64,000 nt of DNA from Candidatus Bathyarchaeota archaeon. GTDB lineage: Archaea; Thermoproteota; Bathyarchaeia; Bathyarchaeales; Bathycorpusculaceae. This document shows, piece by piece, positions 26,833-35,107 of this stretch (within the stretch, counting starts at the first letter, position 1; each line of letters opens with the position of its first letter). The translations under genes and the position numbers were made by a program. Below the pieces are notes generated by a model. The model made no database searches. It saw nothing but the letters and a program-made list of their open reading frames with translations, and was not told the DNA's origin. Where the stretch lies: assembly GCA_026014585.1 (NCBI GenBank), contig JAOZIA010000005.1:172808-236807 (forward strand), written 5' to 3'.

Positions 26833-27051
26833 TTACTTGGAGGGAACTTTGTGCTGTTTTAATATGTCGGTAAATTCTATAGGTTTGCAGTTGCGGGTAG
26901 CGTGAATGATTGTGCCTTTGTCAACAAAAAGTTTATCATAATTACCCACGGCGATGCCTTCGGCTCGGATTTTATCATCAAGGCGTTCGTTCCAGAGTTT
27001 TTTCCACTCTGTGCGCAGTTCGTCTACGAGGTTTTTTTGGTTCAAAGCCAA
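26833..27051 (-). CDS. Hypothetical small protein, possibly truncated
   Basis: This unrecognised 72-residue protein is charged, with a helical N-terminal half (ELRTEWKKLWNERLDDKIR) and a short beta-like C-terminal half with GTIIHATRNCKPIEF. The start is TTG, and AAGGGA lies ~10-15 bases upstream. A short inverted repeat (CTTCCTGAAGGAAG) sits just before the start. The frame continues past its stop as described at 26686-26832, so the stop may be a recent mutation. Confidence 0.4.
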   Translation of the reverse strand: MALNQKNLVDELRTEWKKLWNERLDDKIRAEGIAVGNYDKLFVDKGTIIHATRNCKPIEFTDILKQHKVPSK

Positions 27052-27545
27052 GCTATTAAATCCCTTCCTGAAGGAAGCAGATGAGCAAGGGTTTATGTTG
27101 CTTTCTGTCTTTTTTGCTCATTCTCTCCTTTCTAGTTAGCCATCTCAACTAAGCTATACGGAAGTGTAACAAATATATAAATTATCTATATGAAAACATC
27201 TAATAATCCATAATTTGAAGTTTATAAACAAAACCCAAACCTTAACCGTCTCAGAAGGCTACTGTGGCGAAAAGTTTGGCAATCACTGTTTGTATTATTT
27301 CTACAGCAACTCTGAACCTAAGCAACTACCACATAATCAGCAAGCCTATTTGCCACCTATTAGGCTCCAAATAGAAATTCTATGCAGAAACTATAGAGGG
27401 GAGAGCACCCTAATAGAACATTTTCAAACTAAACCGTTATTTTCATACTATAACTCTTCTTTGAGAGCAACAGATGTTTGAAAGTGTTTTTAGGAAAAGT
27501 CTATAATGACTAAACACATTGTTGAGTGTTAGGATGTGAAAAATT
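27052..27545. other. Long intergenic region, 494 bases
   Basis: It holds one copy of the dispersed repeat (27345-27405) and TATA-like A/T-rich stretches around 27170-27195. An 88-codon frame at 27215-27481 runs through the repeat and lacks coding character. No tRNA-like cloverleaf was seen. Confidence 0.5.
27345..27405 (+). repeat. Dispersed intergenic repeat, copy A
   Basis: It starts CCTATTTGCCACCTATTAGG and continues with CTCCAAATAG, an A-rich link, then TATGCAGAAACTATAGAGGG and GAGAG. The first part repeats every 11 bases: CCTATTTG, CCTATTAG, then the inverse CCAAATAG. It matches copies at 32531-32594 (reverse), 49507-49575 and 63661-63716. Confidence 0.85.
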
Positions 27546-27842
27546 ATGTCTACAGATCCACAGGGAAATTGGGATCAGTCAACCTTTGACCAGAAAATGA
27601 AAGATAGCAAAAACGAGCTTCAAGTGCTACGCGACGAACTCAACAGCCTCATGATCAGGTGCGTAATACGTGCACTCAAAACTTATCAGGCAACAAAAAA
27701 TGACCCTCTAAAATCAAATGAAATTGCAAACCTAACCCGCTACGAACTCAACAACGTAATCTCAGATTTGCAACAGCCAGACAACATTGCAGAAATCAAC
27801 CAGAAAGTCAAAGAAGAATGGGAAAAACAGCAAAATCCCTAA
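27546..27842 (+). CDS. Hypothetical small helical protein
   Basis: This 98-residue protein is unrecognised. It is highly charged and helical, with a coiled-coil-like stretch (DQKMKDSKNELQVLRDELNSL) and then a region like a winged helix (ALKTYQATKNDPLKSNEIANLTRYELNNVISDL), in which the loss of any cysteine pair argues against zinc binding. TTAGGATG upstream can serve as the ribosome site. It could be a DNA-binding protein, with moderate doubt. It converges on the CBS gene. Confidence 0.6.
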   Translation: MSTDPQGNWDQSTFDQKMKDSKNELQVLRDELNSLMIRCVIRALKTYQATKNDPLKSNEIANLTRYELNNVISDLQQPDNIAEINQKVKEEWEKQQNP

Positions 27843-27896
27843 TCTCTTATTTTTTAGATTGTTTTAAAAAAGAAAAAATTTTGTTAAAAAGGAAAA

Positions 27897-28322
27897 TTAT
27901 TGTTTTCTGAGACAGAACTCTTCCATTACTGGCATGAGTTTTGGAGCAGCATAAACAACTTGTCTATCGTCCAGTAAACCAACCAGTGCGCCTTGTTTGT
28001 CAACAATTGGTAAGTGCTTTATGCGCCAGTGTTGCATCAGTTTTGCTGCTTCTTCAAGAGTTGCGTTTTCTTCGATAACTACGAGTGGGTTTGTGTAGAC
28101 CATTCTTGCAATGATTGTTTTAAGAGGTGTTCCTGCTTCGACTGCGCGGATCAGGAGGTCTTTTACTGTGATGATGCCTGTTGGTTTTCCGCTTTGGATA
28201 ACTAGGATTGCGTCTTTGTCGTATTTGTTCATGATTTCGACTACTTCTTGCACGACTGTGTTGTTGGTTACGGTTTTAACATCTTTTTGCATGATATCTT
28301 TTACGACGACATTGCTTGTCAT
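27897..28322 (-). CDS. CBS-domain pair protein
   Basis: This 141-residue protein has two CBS domains, residues ~8-60 (VKDIMQKDVKTVTNNTVVQEVVEIM, TGIITVKDLL) and ~75-130 (NPLVVIEENATLEEAAKLMQHWRIKHLPIVD, LVGLLDDRQVV). Such stand-alone pairs bind adenine nucleotides as energy sensors. The partner is not apparent. The last ~10 residues carry a Cys (EEFCLRKQ). It is divergent from the metallopeptidase gene; a strong hairpin lies in the gap. Confidence 0.88.
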   Translation of the reverse strand: MTSNVVVKDIMQKDVKTVTNNTVVQEVVEIMNKYDKDAILVIQSGKPTGIITVKDLLIRAVEAGTPLKTIIARMVYTNPLVVIEENATLEEAAKLMQHWRIKHLPIVDKQGALVGLLDDRQVVYAAPKLMPVMEEFCLRKQ

Positions 28323-28357
28323 TTATATTTTTCACCTTAATGCTGTATGACAGACGC

Positions 28358-28395
28358 ACTTGTGGTTTATCAATTTTTTGTATAAACCACCAAGT
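28358..28395. promoter_or_regulatory. Strong inverted repeat between divergent genes
   Basis: ACTTGTGGTTTAT at 28358-28370 pairs with ATAAACCACCAAGT at 28382-28395, with one bulged base and an 11-base T-rich loop. It sits in the 106-base gap between the divergent CBS and metallopeptidase genes. Its A/T-rich arms overlap the expected promoter zone, so an operator is the simplest reading. Confidence 0.45.
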
Positions 28396-28428
28396 CAACA
28401 TTTAAAGGCGCCCAAGCAGCCATCTATA

Positions 28429-28938
28429 ATGGAGAAAACACAGTTTTTGAACACGCCCAAATATGCACCCGAACTTGACAACGCAAAAACCTACGCCCAA
28501 ATCTGGAACATTGTAAAAGACACTGCTGAATACGCGTTGAGTAAACGCAGAGGCAACCTGATGCTGTTTTTGGAAGATTTACCTCTTCAGTTGGGAGCAT
28601 ACTACCCCGTGGGAACCAACAACATTGTCCTAAACCGAGCCTTAGTTGACATTGTAGAAGCCCAAATTAAAACTAAACCAACCATAAACGCTTTGATCTA
28701 TAATCTTCTTCTGCACGAGTACCTGCACGCGCTGGGCGAAATGTCTGAAAAAGAAGTTAGGCATCAGGTGATTGAAGTTGCCAAAAAAAGTTTCGGAGAA
28801 AATCACATAGCAACGGAGCTTGCCTGTAAATCGCCGTGGATTCTGCTCAAAGATTTACCGTTGGAGTCTGTAGTTGCACCTAAGCGTGTGATGGAGATTG
28901 TGTCAGATTTTGAAAAAACCAGCGGCTACATCGTCTAA
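28429..28938 (+). CDS. Putative zinc metallopeptidase (HEYLH motif)
   Basis: This protein of ~169 residues has the zinc-protease signature HEYLHALG in LLLHEYLHALGEMSEKEVRHQVIEVAKK, where the two His bind zinc and the Glu is catalytic. No signal peptide is seen, so it is cytoplasmic. The ATG at 28429 is preferred over an upstream start at 28360, which would lie inside the hairpin and add non-conserved residues. The family is not recognised beyond the motif. It converges on cbiB with four bases of overlap. Confidence 0.7.
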   Translation: MEKTQFLNTPKYAPELDNAKTYAQIWNIVKDTAEYALSKRRGNLMLFLEDLPLQLGAYYPVGTNNIVLNRALVDIVEAQIKTKPTINALIYNLLLHEYLHALGEMSEKEVRHQVIEVAKKSFGENHIATELACKSPWILLKDLPLESVVAPKRVMEIVSDFEKTSGYIV

Positions 28939-29936
28939 AAGACAAGAGCAATCAGGTACCCAACAACATAGACTCGTACGGCCAGAAGTGGCAAAATCAC
29001 AACTAACCCAAACAATGCTGCAGTCACAGTCATAACCCGCAGTGCCATAAAAATGTCATCAGCCGCGATACCATGGTCATCGCCGAGTTTGTAGCAGCCC
29101 TGCTTTTCCAGTTGAATGTTTAAGGCGCCTGCCATCGCTGAAATTGTCCAGCCAGCGTTAAGGCTTGTAGTCTTGTTTTTGTCACGTTTGATGATGCGCA
29201 GGGATTCTTTCCAGTTATGCCCAAGTAATCCTGCAGCGGCAGCCATCAAAACCGCGGTTAAACGTGTTGGAATGTAGCCCGTCCATGAATCCATCTTTGC
29301 AGTAAACCAGCCGATATTGCGCAACTCAGGAGTCTTATACGCTACCATGCTATCTAACGTGTTAATCACACGAAACGCGAATGCCCCGGGAACCCCAAGA
29401 AGCATATAAAAGAAGAAGGGTGCTGTGATGCCGTCAGTTGTGCTCTCCGCGATTGATTCTACAGCGGCTGAGACGATTTGGCGCTCGTTTAGGCTGTTTG
29501 GGTCTCTGCGGACAATGTAGGGTAACCATTTTCTTGCCCCGTTGATGTCATTGTTTTTGAGAGCTTTTGCAATGGGAATCGTGTATTGCCCCATGCCGCG
29601 AATCGCAAACGTTGCCTTAAACAAGACTGCGCCAATGATGATGTAGATTATTGAGCCCAAATAAAGGCGTACGCCATAGAGCAGAAAGAAAACAGGCAGG
29701 GAAACCAGCGCCACCAACCCAACAACCAGCAGAACCCCGTTGGCTTTTTCAATTTTTGGGTTTTTGTTTCTAAGTTTAGGTCTAATGCAACCGATGATTT
29801 TGCCTATGCCAATTGTTGGGTGAATACTGTCTGGGATTTCGCCAAATACCATGTCAATTAAGAATCCGAAAACAAAAATCAGCACAGAATCCAAAAGCAG
29901 CGGCAAATGGAAAGCAAACAGACCCTCCAGCATCAA
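28935..29936 (-). CDS. cbiB: Adenosylcobinamide-phosphate synthase
   Basis: This 333-residue integral membrane enzyme joins (R)-1-amino-2-propanol phosphate to adenosylcobyric acid in cobamide biosynthesis. The family features are FGEIPDSIHPTIGIGKIIG near the N-terminus, the RDPNSLNERQIVSAAVESIAESTTDGITAPFFFY block and NTLDSMVAYKTPELRNIGWFTAKMD. It overlaps the threonine-phosphate decarboxylase gene by four bases (ATGA) and is coupled to it. The two enzymes act in consecutive steps. Confidence 0.95.
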   Translation of the reverse strand: MMLEGLFAFHLPLLLDSVLIFVFGFLIDMVFGEIPDSIHPTIGIGKIIGCIRPKLRNKNPKIEKANGVLLVVGLVALVSLPVFFLLYGVRLYLGSIIYIIIGAVLFKATFAIRGMGQYTIPIAKALKNNDINGARKWLPYIVRRDPNSLNERQIVSAAVESIAESTTDGITAPFFFYMLLGVPGAFAFRVINTLDSMVAYKTPELRNIGWFTAKMDSWTGYIPTRLTAVLMAAAAGLLGHNWKESLRIIKRDKNKTTSLNAGWTISAMAGALNIQLEKQGCYKLGDDHGIAADDIFMALRVMTVTAALFGLVVILPLLAVRVYVVGYLIALVF

Positions 29937-31060
29937 GCCTTCACAATCCCTCTCAGAGCATTAAGCAACCGCTCGTTTTCGCTGCGAGTTTTAACTGCGA
30001 TACGAACAAAATATTCATCCAAACCTCTAAAAGACGTACAATCCCTAATCAAAAGACCCTGCTCTAGCATTTTTTGGCTAAGTTGCGCTGCTGTGAAACC
30101 TGTTTTGCGGATGTCTATGAAGAAAAAGTTTGCGTCAGCAGGAAACAGCTTAAACCCGCTGATTTGGCGCAATCCTTCTTGAAGGTATGCTTTTTCGGTT
30201 TTGATTAATGTAAGGGTTCTCTGTAGGTGCTCATTATCTTGAAGAGCGGTGACTGCGGCGGCTTGACCCAAACAGTTGAGGTTCCAAGGGATTTTGGAGC
30301 ATGTCATCACGTCGATGATGTCTTGGTTGGCTATACCATAGCCGATACGCAACCCTGTTAACCCATAAATCTTTGTGAAAGATTTGAGAATGAACAAGTT
30401 AGGGTAAATGTTAATTTTGCTAACCATGGAAAGCTCACGTTCACCCTCAATGAACTCCAAGAAGTCCTCATCCAAAAACACCAAACAATCGCGTTCCATG
30501 GCGGTTTGGATTATTTTTGTTAGCTCTGCTGTTGGGGCTAGCATGCTGGTTGGATTGTTGGGGGTGCAGATGAAGATGATTTTTGCGCCCTTTACCTGCT
30601 CAAGAAAGCTGTCGGCGTCAATCTGAAAATCCCCCTCCAACTTGATAAAACGCACAGCCGAACCAGTTTTGCGAACGGCACTCTCATACTCGCCAAAAGT
30701 GGGCGCGGGCATGGCTGCATATTCGCCGGGTTTTAGGAAAACCTCGCAGAACAGGTACATTAGTTCGGTTGAGCCGTTGCCCATTATGATGTTGTTTTTG
30801 GTTACGCAGTAGTGCTTGGCGATTACAGCGCGAAGTTCGTTGCTGTTTGAGTCTGGATATGCTTGAATTCGGCTAAAACTGTCCACTATTGTGTTTAGCA
30901 CTTTTTGGGATGGTCCCAGCGGGTTAACGCTTGAACTAAAATCTAAAATGTCCTCGCGGTGGAACCCAGTTTTCTCTGCTGCGTCTAGAACTTCGCCGCC
31001 GTGCACGCAGGGCGTTAGATTTCTGAGTTTATCGTTAATTAGGCTGCTGATGGGTTTCAC
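29933..31060 (-). CDS. cobD: Threonine-phosphate decarboxylase / class I aminotransferase fold
   Basis: This fold-type I PLP enzyme of 375 residues is closest to histidinol-phosphate aminotransferase and to CobD, which makes aminopropanol phosphate for the cobamide linker. The PLP lysine is K230 in KSFTKIYGLTGLRIGYG. The N-terminus has the CobD-like CVHGGEVLDAAEKTG and DFSSSVNPLGPS. The cobD assignment over hisC rests on the N-terminus and on coupling to cbiB and the apgM-like gene, four-base overlaps on both sides. Confidence 0.85.
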   Translation of the reverse strand: MKPISSLINDKLRNLTPCVHGGEVLDAAEKTGFHREDILDFSSSVNPLGPSQKVLNTIVDSFSRIQAYPDSNSNELRAVIAKHYCVTKNNIIMGNGSTELMYLFCEVFLKPGEYAAMPAPTFGEYESAVRKTGSAVRFIKLEGDFQIDADSFLEQVKGAKIIFICTPNNPTSMLAPTAELTKIIQTAMERDCLVFLDEDFLEFIEGERELSMVSKINIYPNLFILKSFTKIYGLTGLRIGYGIANQDIIDVMTCSKIPWNLNCLGQAAAVTALQDNEHLQRTLTLIKTEKAYLQEGLRQISGFKLFPADANFFFIDIRKTGFTAAQLSQKMLEQGLLIRDCTSFRGLDEYFVRIAVKTRSENERLLNALRGIVKA

Positions 31061-32256
31061 TGTTGCTTCCTCCTCATTAAATCCAGTATTAGTGGCATAA
31101 CATTTTTGCCCAGCATGTGACCCAATCCGCCATTGAATACTGCCTTTTCATTATAATGCTTTACGCCATCATGAGAGATATGCTTGCTTGCAACTGTAAT
31201 GGGAACACTTATACCCAGATGCTTGCGGGTTTCGGTGCTGGTAGCGTGGTCAGCCATCAAAGCAACACAAACCTCACCCAAATCTACCCCATCAAGGATT
31301 CTGCCCACCATAGAGTCGATTTTTTGAATTACCTCAATTTTGCCTTGCAAGTTACCATCGTGACTAGCCTCATCTGTACCCTCTACATGAACAAAAACAA
31401 AATCATAATCCTTCAACGCCAAAAGCGCCGCGTCCGCCTTTGCCAGCGTGTCCGTATCCACATCACCCGTTGCACCCTCAACATCCAAAACCCTCATACC
31501 TGTAAGTTTGCCAATGCCCTTAATGATACTCACAGCGGCTACACAGGCAGCTTTAAGCGGATATTTTTGACTGAAAGGTTCAAGCTCAGGAACTAATCCG
31601 CCGCTCCAGGGAATAACAATGTTAGCTGGGAGTTGCCCTTTTGCGATTCGGGCTTGGTTTATGGGGTGGTTTTGGAGTGTTTGGTGGCTGATTTGGATGA
31701 ATTCGTTGAGTGCGTCTGCGGTGGCTTTGGCTTCTGGTGTGCTGTTTAAGGGTTTTACGAGGGTTTTTTCGCCTTTTATGGGGATTTCCGCATTAACGCA
31801 TCTTGAAACGTTGTTGCCCCGAATCACCAAGGCACCTTTGAAACCTAAAGTTTGCTTAAAGATAATTTGGGAGTCAGGGTTTTCTTTAAGCGACACATAC
31901 TCAAGCAGTTTGCCAAGCGTTTCTGCTTCTGCACCGATGCGTCCTGCACGTTCATCCACCAAACCCATTTGGACATCAACGGTAGCAAAGTTACATCGAA
32001 ACGCCAAATCCCCAGGCACAACAGGCAATCCTGCGCCTGCGGCTTCGAAGGGTCCGCGACCAAAAATTGGGATGTCATAGCCTAAAATGGCAAGATTCGC
32101 AGCGTCACTACCAGGTGCAAAGCCTGGTGAAACGGAATCTAAAAGTCCTGAGGCACCATTTGATGCGAGGCGGTCAAGGTTTGGGGTGTTTGCGGCTTCC
32201 AGAGGGGTTCTATCTTTAAGTTGGAGCAGGGCTGTATCTGCCATTCCGTCTCCCAC
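31057..32256 (-). CDS. apgM: ApgM-family phosphotransferase/mutase (cofactor-independent PGM-like)
   Basis: This alkaline-phosphatase-superfamily protein of 399 residues has the family start GDGMAD, the catalytic segment FAPGSDAANLAILGYD, and metal-binding regions VHVEGTDEASHDGN and LMADHATSTE. Members are archaeal phosphoglycerate mutases, but a close subgroup is proposed to be homoserine kinases. The conserved frame reaches upstream of the GTG at 32256 (a hydrophobic ILIV strand precedes it), yet no ATG/GTG/TTG lies where the family N-terminus should begin. GGAGGGG is at ~32284-32290, about nine bases before an in-frame ACG at 32274. It is coupled to cobD by a four-base overlap. Confidence 0.85.
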   Translation of the reverse strand: MGDGMADTALLQLKDRTPLEAANTPNLDRLASNGASGLLDSVSPGFAPGSDAANLAILGYDIPIFGRGPFEAAGAGLPVVPGDLAFRCNFATVDVQMGLVDERAGRIGAEAETLGKLLEYVSLKENPDSQIIFKQTLGFKGALVIRGNNVSRCVNAEIPIKGEKTLVKPLNSTPEAKATADALNEFIQISHQTLQNHPINQARIAKGQLPANIVIPWSGGLVPELEPFSQKYPLKAACVAAVSIIKGIGKLTGMRVLDVEGATGDVDTDTLAKADAALLALKDYDFVFVHVEGTDEASHDGNLQGKIEVIQKIDSMVGRILDGVDLGEVCVALMADHATSTETRKHLGISVPITVASKHISHDGVKHYNEKAVFNGGLGHMLGKNVMPLILDLMRRKQQ

Positions 32257-32606
32257 GATGAGTATGCAGCGCGTTTTGGTTTCCCCTCCTGATTTTATGT
32301 TGACAATTTGGGATTTGGGGAGACGATATAAACATTTACGTATCCAGTTTCTGGAACAAAAGATGTGAAGGAAGCTTCTCCTTTCCCTTCAACACCCAAT
32401 TTAGGCGTTGAGTATTAAAAGGGTTAGTTCAAAGCTGGGCATGTATCAAAAACCGAAATATCCACTTATTGTCTGTTAGGTGCGCCATCAGCTTAAGCCA
32501 GTTTTTGGCTTGGAAAAGCGCCATTATTGACCTCTCCTCTATCTTTTCTGCATACCTTGACTAATAGGCACCAAATAGGCAGCAAATAGGAATGTTGGTT
32601 GAACTG
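32257..32606. other. Intergenic region, 350 bases
   Basis: It holds the upstream end of the apgM frame and its ribosome-binding sequence, and copy B of the dispersed repeat (32531-32594, reverse) just after the Kelch gene's stop. Nothing else is recognised in it. Confidence 0.5.
32531..32594 (-). repeat. Dispersed intergenic repeat, copy B (reverse orientation)
   Basis: Read on the minus strand it begins CATTCCTATTTGCTGCCTAT and contains three direct units 11 bases apart (CCTATTTG, CCTATTTG, CCTATTAG). TATGCAGAAAAGATAGAGGA follows. This copy shows the unit structure best: all three units point the same way. It lies 13 bases past the stop of the Kelch gene. Confidence 0.8.
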
Positions 32607-33839
32607 TTAAGCTTGCGAGGCTTTGATGGGTGCATGCTTAAAACGATACACTACAACGCCAGTAACTGCAATAACTGTACATGCAACAGCCACGCCAGCA
32701 ACTAACGCTGTCATCGGCAAAGAGGGATTCTCAGAAGAACCACCAGTTAGAGTGCTTGTTGACACAGCAGACGGATTATCCTCAGAAGCTGTTGGCGATG
32801 ACGTAAGTGGGGGATTTTTCAAAGACGGTCCACTGTATCCTAATGGAATATATCTTTCGTTTGTGGCGAACTTTGATGGGTTTGGTGGAGCAATCACAGT
32901 GTCAATATCCTTGCCCCCTATCGCATATAACAGGTCATTTACAACAACTAGACCAACAGTATCTCTAGAAGTAAGCATACTTGTACAGTTGCTCCAAGTG
33001 TTGGTTTGTGGGTTATACACTAAATTTAGGGTTTCCATAGTGATTCGCCCAGTATAGTCAACGCCTATTACATAGATTCCTTTAGGTGCATAGGTTCCCG
33101 AAGTAGCTGCCGCAGAAGCACAAAGAACTGTAGGTGTGGCTGCTCCGTTGTTCCATGAATCGGTTATAGTATCATAAATCTGCAGTGCATCTTGGCTTAT
33201 TATGTATATTTTGTCGTCGAGTACTGCTGAAGCGTAGTCCACAACAGGATTTGGTATTGGTGTTTTTGTAGTCCAACTATTTGTTGCAATGTCGTAAACA
33301 TCATTAGAATTAGTTTCTCCACTGCCGCTTATCAGATAGATTTTTCCGTTTACAACGTTTGCACATGTGTATTTTGGCGTGGGGATTGGTGTAAGTTTTG
33401 TCCATGAGTCTGTTGCTGGGTCATATACTTCGTTTGCATCTGAAACTTGGCCACCTGCCACAAGCCCTCCAATGCAGTAAACCTTGCTATTCCAAACCGC
33501 CACTCCAAAAGTGCATCTAGCCGTTGGCATGGACTGTTTTGTTGCCCAAATGTTTGTTTTTGTATCATACATTTCGTTGACGTTGGTCAGGTCTCCAGTG
33601 GTTCCACCGATAACGTAAATTTTGTTATCCACAACAGTGGCACATACTGAGCTTCGAGCTGTGGGCATATTTGCCATTGTTTGCCAAGTATTCTCTAAAG
33701 CAGATGCCTCAGCATTAACGCATAAAAAGGGAAATAAAAGCACAATAATAAAAAATGTAACTGCGAACGCTAATTTTCGAAATTGACCCACCCACACACC
33801 ACCAAACAATGCAACCAATACTCTTTTAAATTTTATCAC
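32607..33839 (-). CDS. Kelch-repeat surface protein, membrane anchored
   Basis: This ~410-residue exported beta-propeller has an N-terminal hydrophobic signal (KLAFAVTFFIIVLLFPFLCVNA) followed by about six Kelch blades with recurring MPTARSS/KIYVIGG, VYCIGG, KIYLISG, KIYIISQ and LYAIGG. A Ser/Thr/Pro-rich spacer (NPPLTSSPTASEDNPS) and a C-terminal membrane helix (ALVAGVAVACTVIAVTGVVV) with basic tail come last. The start at 33839 (GTG) is chosen because GGAGG lies five bases upstream; a longer start at 33863 is possible. It presumably binds a ligand or carbohydrate at the cell surface. Confidence 0.85.
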   Translation of the reverse strand: MIKFKRVLVALFGGVWVGQFRKLAFAVTFFIIVLLFPFLCVNAEASALENTWQTMANMPTARSSVCATVVDNKIYVIGGTTGDLTNVNEMYDTKTNIWATKQSMPTARCTFGVAVWNSKVYCIGGLVAGGQVSDANEVYDPATDSWTKLTPIPTPKYTCANVVNGKIYLISGSGETNSNDVYDIATNSWTTKTPIPNPVVDYASAVLDDKIYIISQDALQIYDTITDSWNNGAATPTVLCASAAATSGTYAPKGIYVIGVDYTGRITMETLNLVYNPQTNTWSNCTSMLTSRDTVGLVVVNDLLYAIGGKDIDTVIAPPNPSKFATNERYIPLGYSGPSLKNPPLTSSPTASEDNPSAVSTSTLTGGSSENPSLPMTALVAGVAVACTVIAVTGVVVYRFKHAPIKASQA

Positions 33840-34037
33840 AAAACCTCCAATCAGCCACAACATTGAATCACAAATAACTTTTTCACCCTAATTCACTTTT
33901 TCATACAAAACTTCCACCCAAGCCACTAAAGTCAGAAGTTTCCTACTAAACATTATACTAATAGGAAGTATGCCTTCTTTTGAAGGTGAACCTTTAAAGT
34001 TTTGACCACTCTTTTTATTCCCCTTTGAGGCTTAACT

Positions 34038-34835
34038 TTGGGTGAACTGGTCTTTGTTGGTTTAGGCTTAAACGACGAAAAAGGCATAAGCTTAGCAGGC
34101 TTAGAAGAAGTCAAATCTGCAGACGCAGTTTTCATGGAAACCTACACAAGCCTAATGCCTGACTTCTCAATGGAGCGATTTGAGGCACAGGCAGGCAAAA
34201 AGGTCAGACAAATCCAGCGGCACCATTTAGAAGAGGAAAACGGTGCTGTAATTTTGCAGGCAGCCAAAGCAGGTAAAGCAGTGTTTCTGGTTCCCGGCGA
34301 CCCATTCATCGCCACCACCCACACGACACTTCGCATTGACGCCGAGAAAATGGGCATCAAAACCCGCGTAATCCACGGCGCCTCGATTATTTCGGCGATA
34401 ATTAGTGTTTCTGGTTTACATAATTACAAGTTTGGCAAAACCGTCACAGTACCCTTTAAAGAAAACTTTAGCCAAACCCCCTACAACGTGATAGCCCAGA
34501 ACAAGAAACAGGGCTTGCACACGCTTTGCCTGTTGGATTTGAAGATGGCTGAGCACCAGTTTTTGGGGGTTGACAAGGCTTTGGAGATGCTTTTGGAGGT
34601 TGAAGCAAAAAGAGGCGAAAACATCGTGACACCTGACACGCCCGTGTTGGGGTTGGCAAGGGCAGGCAGCAAAACACCCACTCTCAAAGCCGATTTTGTT
34701 AGGAACCTGATTAAATTTGATTTTGGACCGCCACCCTACACGCTGATTTTCCCCGGCGAGTTCCAGTTTATGGAGGTTGATGCGTTGATTGCGTTTGCGG
34801 GTGCGCCTTTGGAGTTTAAGAGGTTGGCGCGATGA
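34038..34835 (+). CDS. dphB: Diphthine synthase
   Basis: This methyltransferase of 265 residues methylates the modified histidine of elongation factor 2 on the way to diphthamide. Family signatures are LVFVGLGLNDEKGIS at the start, SADAVFMETYTSL, AVFLVPGDPFIATTHT and HGASIISAIISVSGLHNYKFGKTVTVPF. The start is TTG with TTTGAGG seven bases upstream. The stop overlaps the DUF357 gene by four bases, and the order dphB, DUF357, ribL is common in archaea. Confidence 0.95.
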   Translation: MGELVFVGLGLNDEKGISLAGLEEVKSADAVFMETYTSLMPDFSMERFEAQAGKKVRQIQRHHLEEENGAVILQAAKAGKAVFLVPGDPFIATTHTTLRIDAEKMGIKTRVIHGASIISAIISVSGLHNYKFGKTVTVPFKENFSQTPYNVIAQNKKQGLHTLCLLDLKMAEHQFLGVDKALEMLLEVEAKRGENIVTPDTPVLGLARAGSKTPTLKADFVRNLIKFDFGPPPYTLIFPGEFQFMEVDALIAFAGAPLEFKRLAR

Positions 34836-35107
34836 GTTTGGAAGAATTAATCACCAAATACATTGGGTCTGCCGAGAAAGTTTTGGCGAACCTGGAGAAG
34901 AATCCTCCACCTATCGCCATCACCGAGGAAGGCCTAAACGAAATTCTCAGTTACACGCGGGATTATTTGGAGGACGCAAAATATTATAAGGATGCAGGTA
35001 AGCTTGAAACCAGCTTAACCAGCGTTGCCTACTGTGAGGGACTGCTGGATGCACTTAGACTACTGGGAGCGGTGAAGTTTGAATGGCCGACAAGAAAACA
35101 ACCATAG
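34832..35107 (+). CDS. DUF357 family protein
   Basis: This small archaeal helical protein of 91 residues belongs to DUF357. It contains ITEEGLNEILSYTRDYLEDAKYYKDAGKLETSLTSVAYCEGLLDALRLLG, a helical hairpin. It is coupled to dphB by ATGA and overlaps ribL by 25 bases. The function is unknown; the constant neighbours suggest a role with diphthamide or flavin enzymes. Confidence 0.85.
   Translation: MSLEELITKYIGSAEKVLANLEKNPPPIAITEEGLNEILSYTRDYLEDAKYYKDAGKLETSLTSVAYCEGLLDALRLLGAVKFEWPTRKQP

Noticed and set aside
27215..27481. 88-codon frame on the plus strand
   Set aside because: It runs through dispersed repeat copy A and shows mixed composition and no ribosome site; the repeat explains the open frame.
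31117..31596. 159-codon frame opposite apgM
   Set aside because: It is the antisense of well-conserved apgM sequence with Cys/His-rich, non-protein-like composition.
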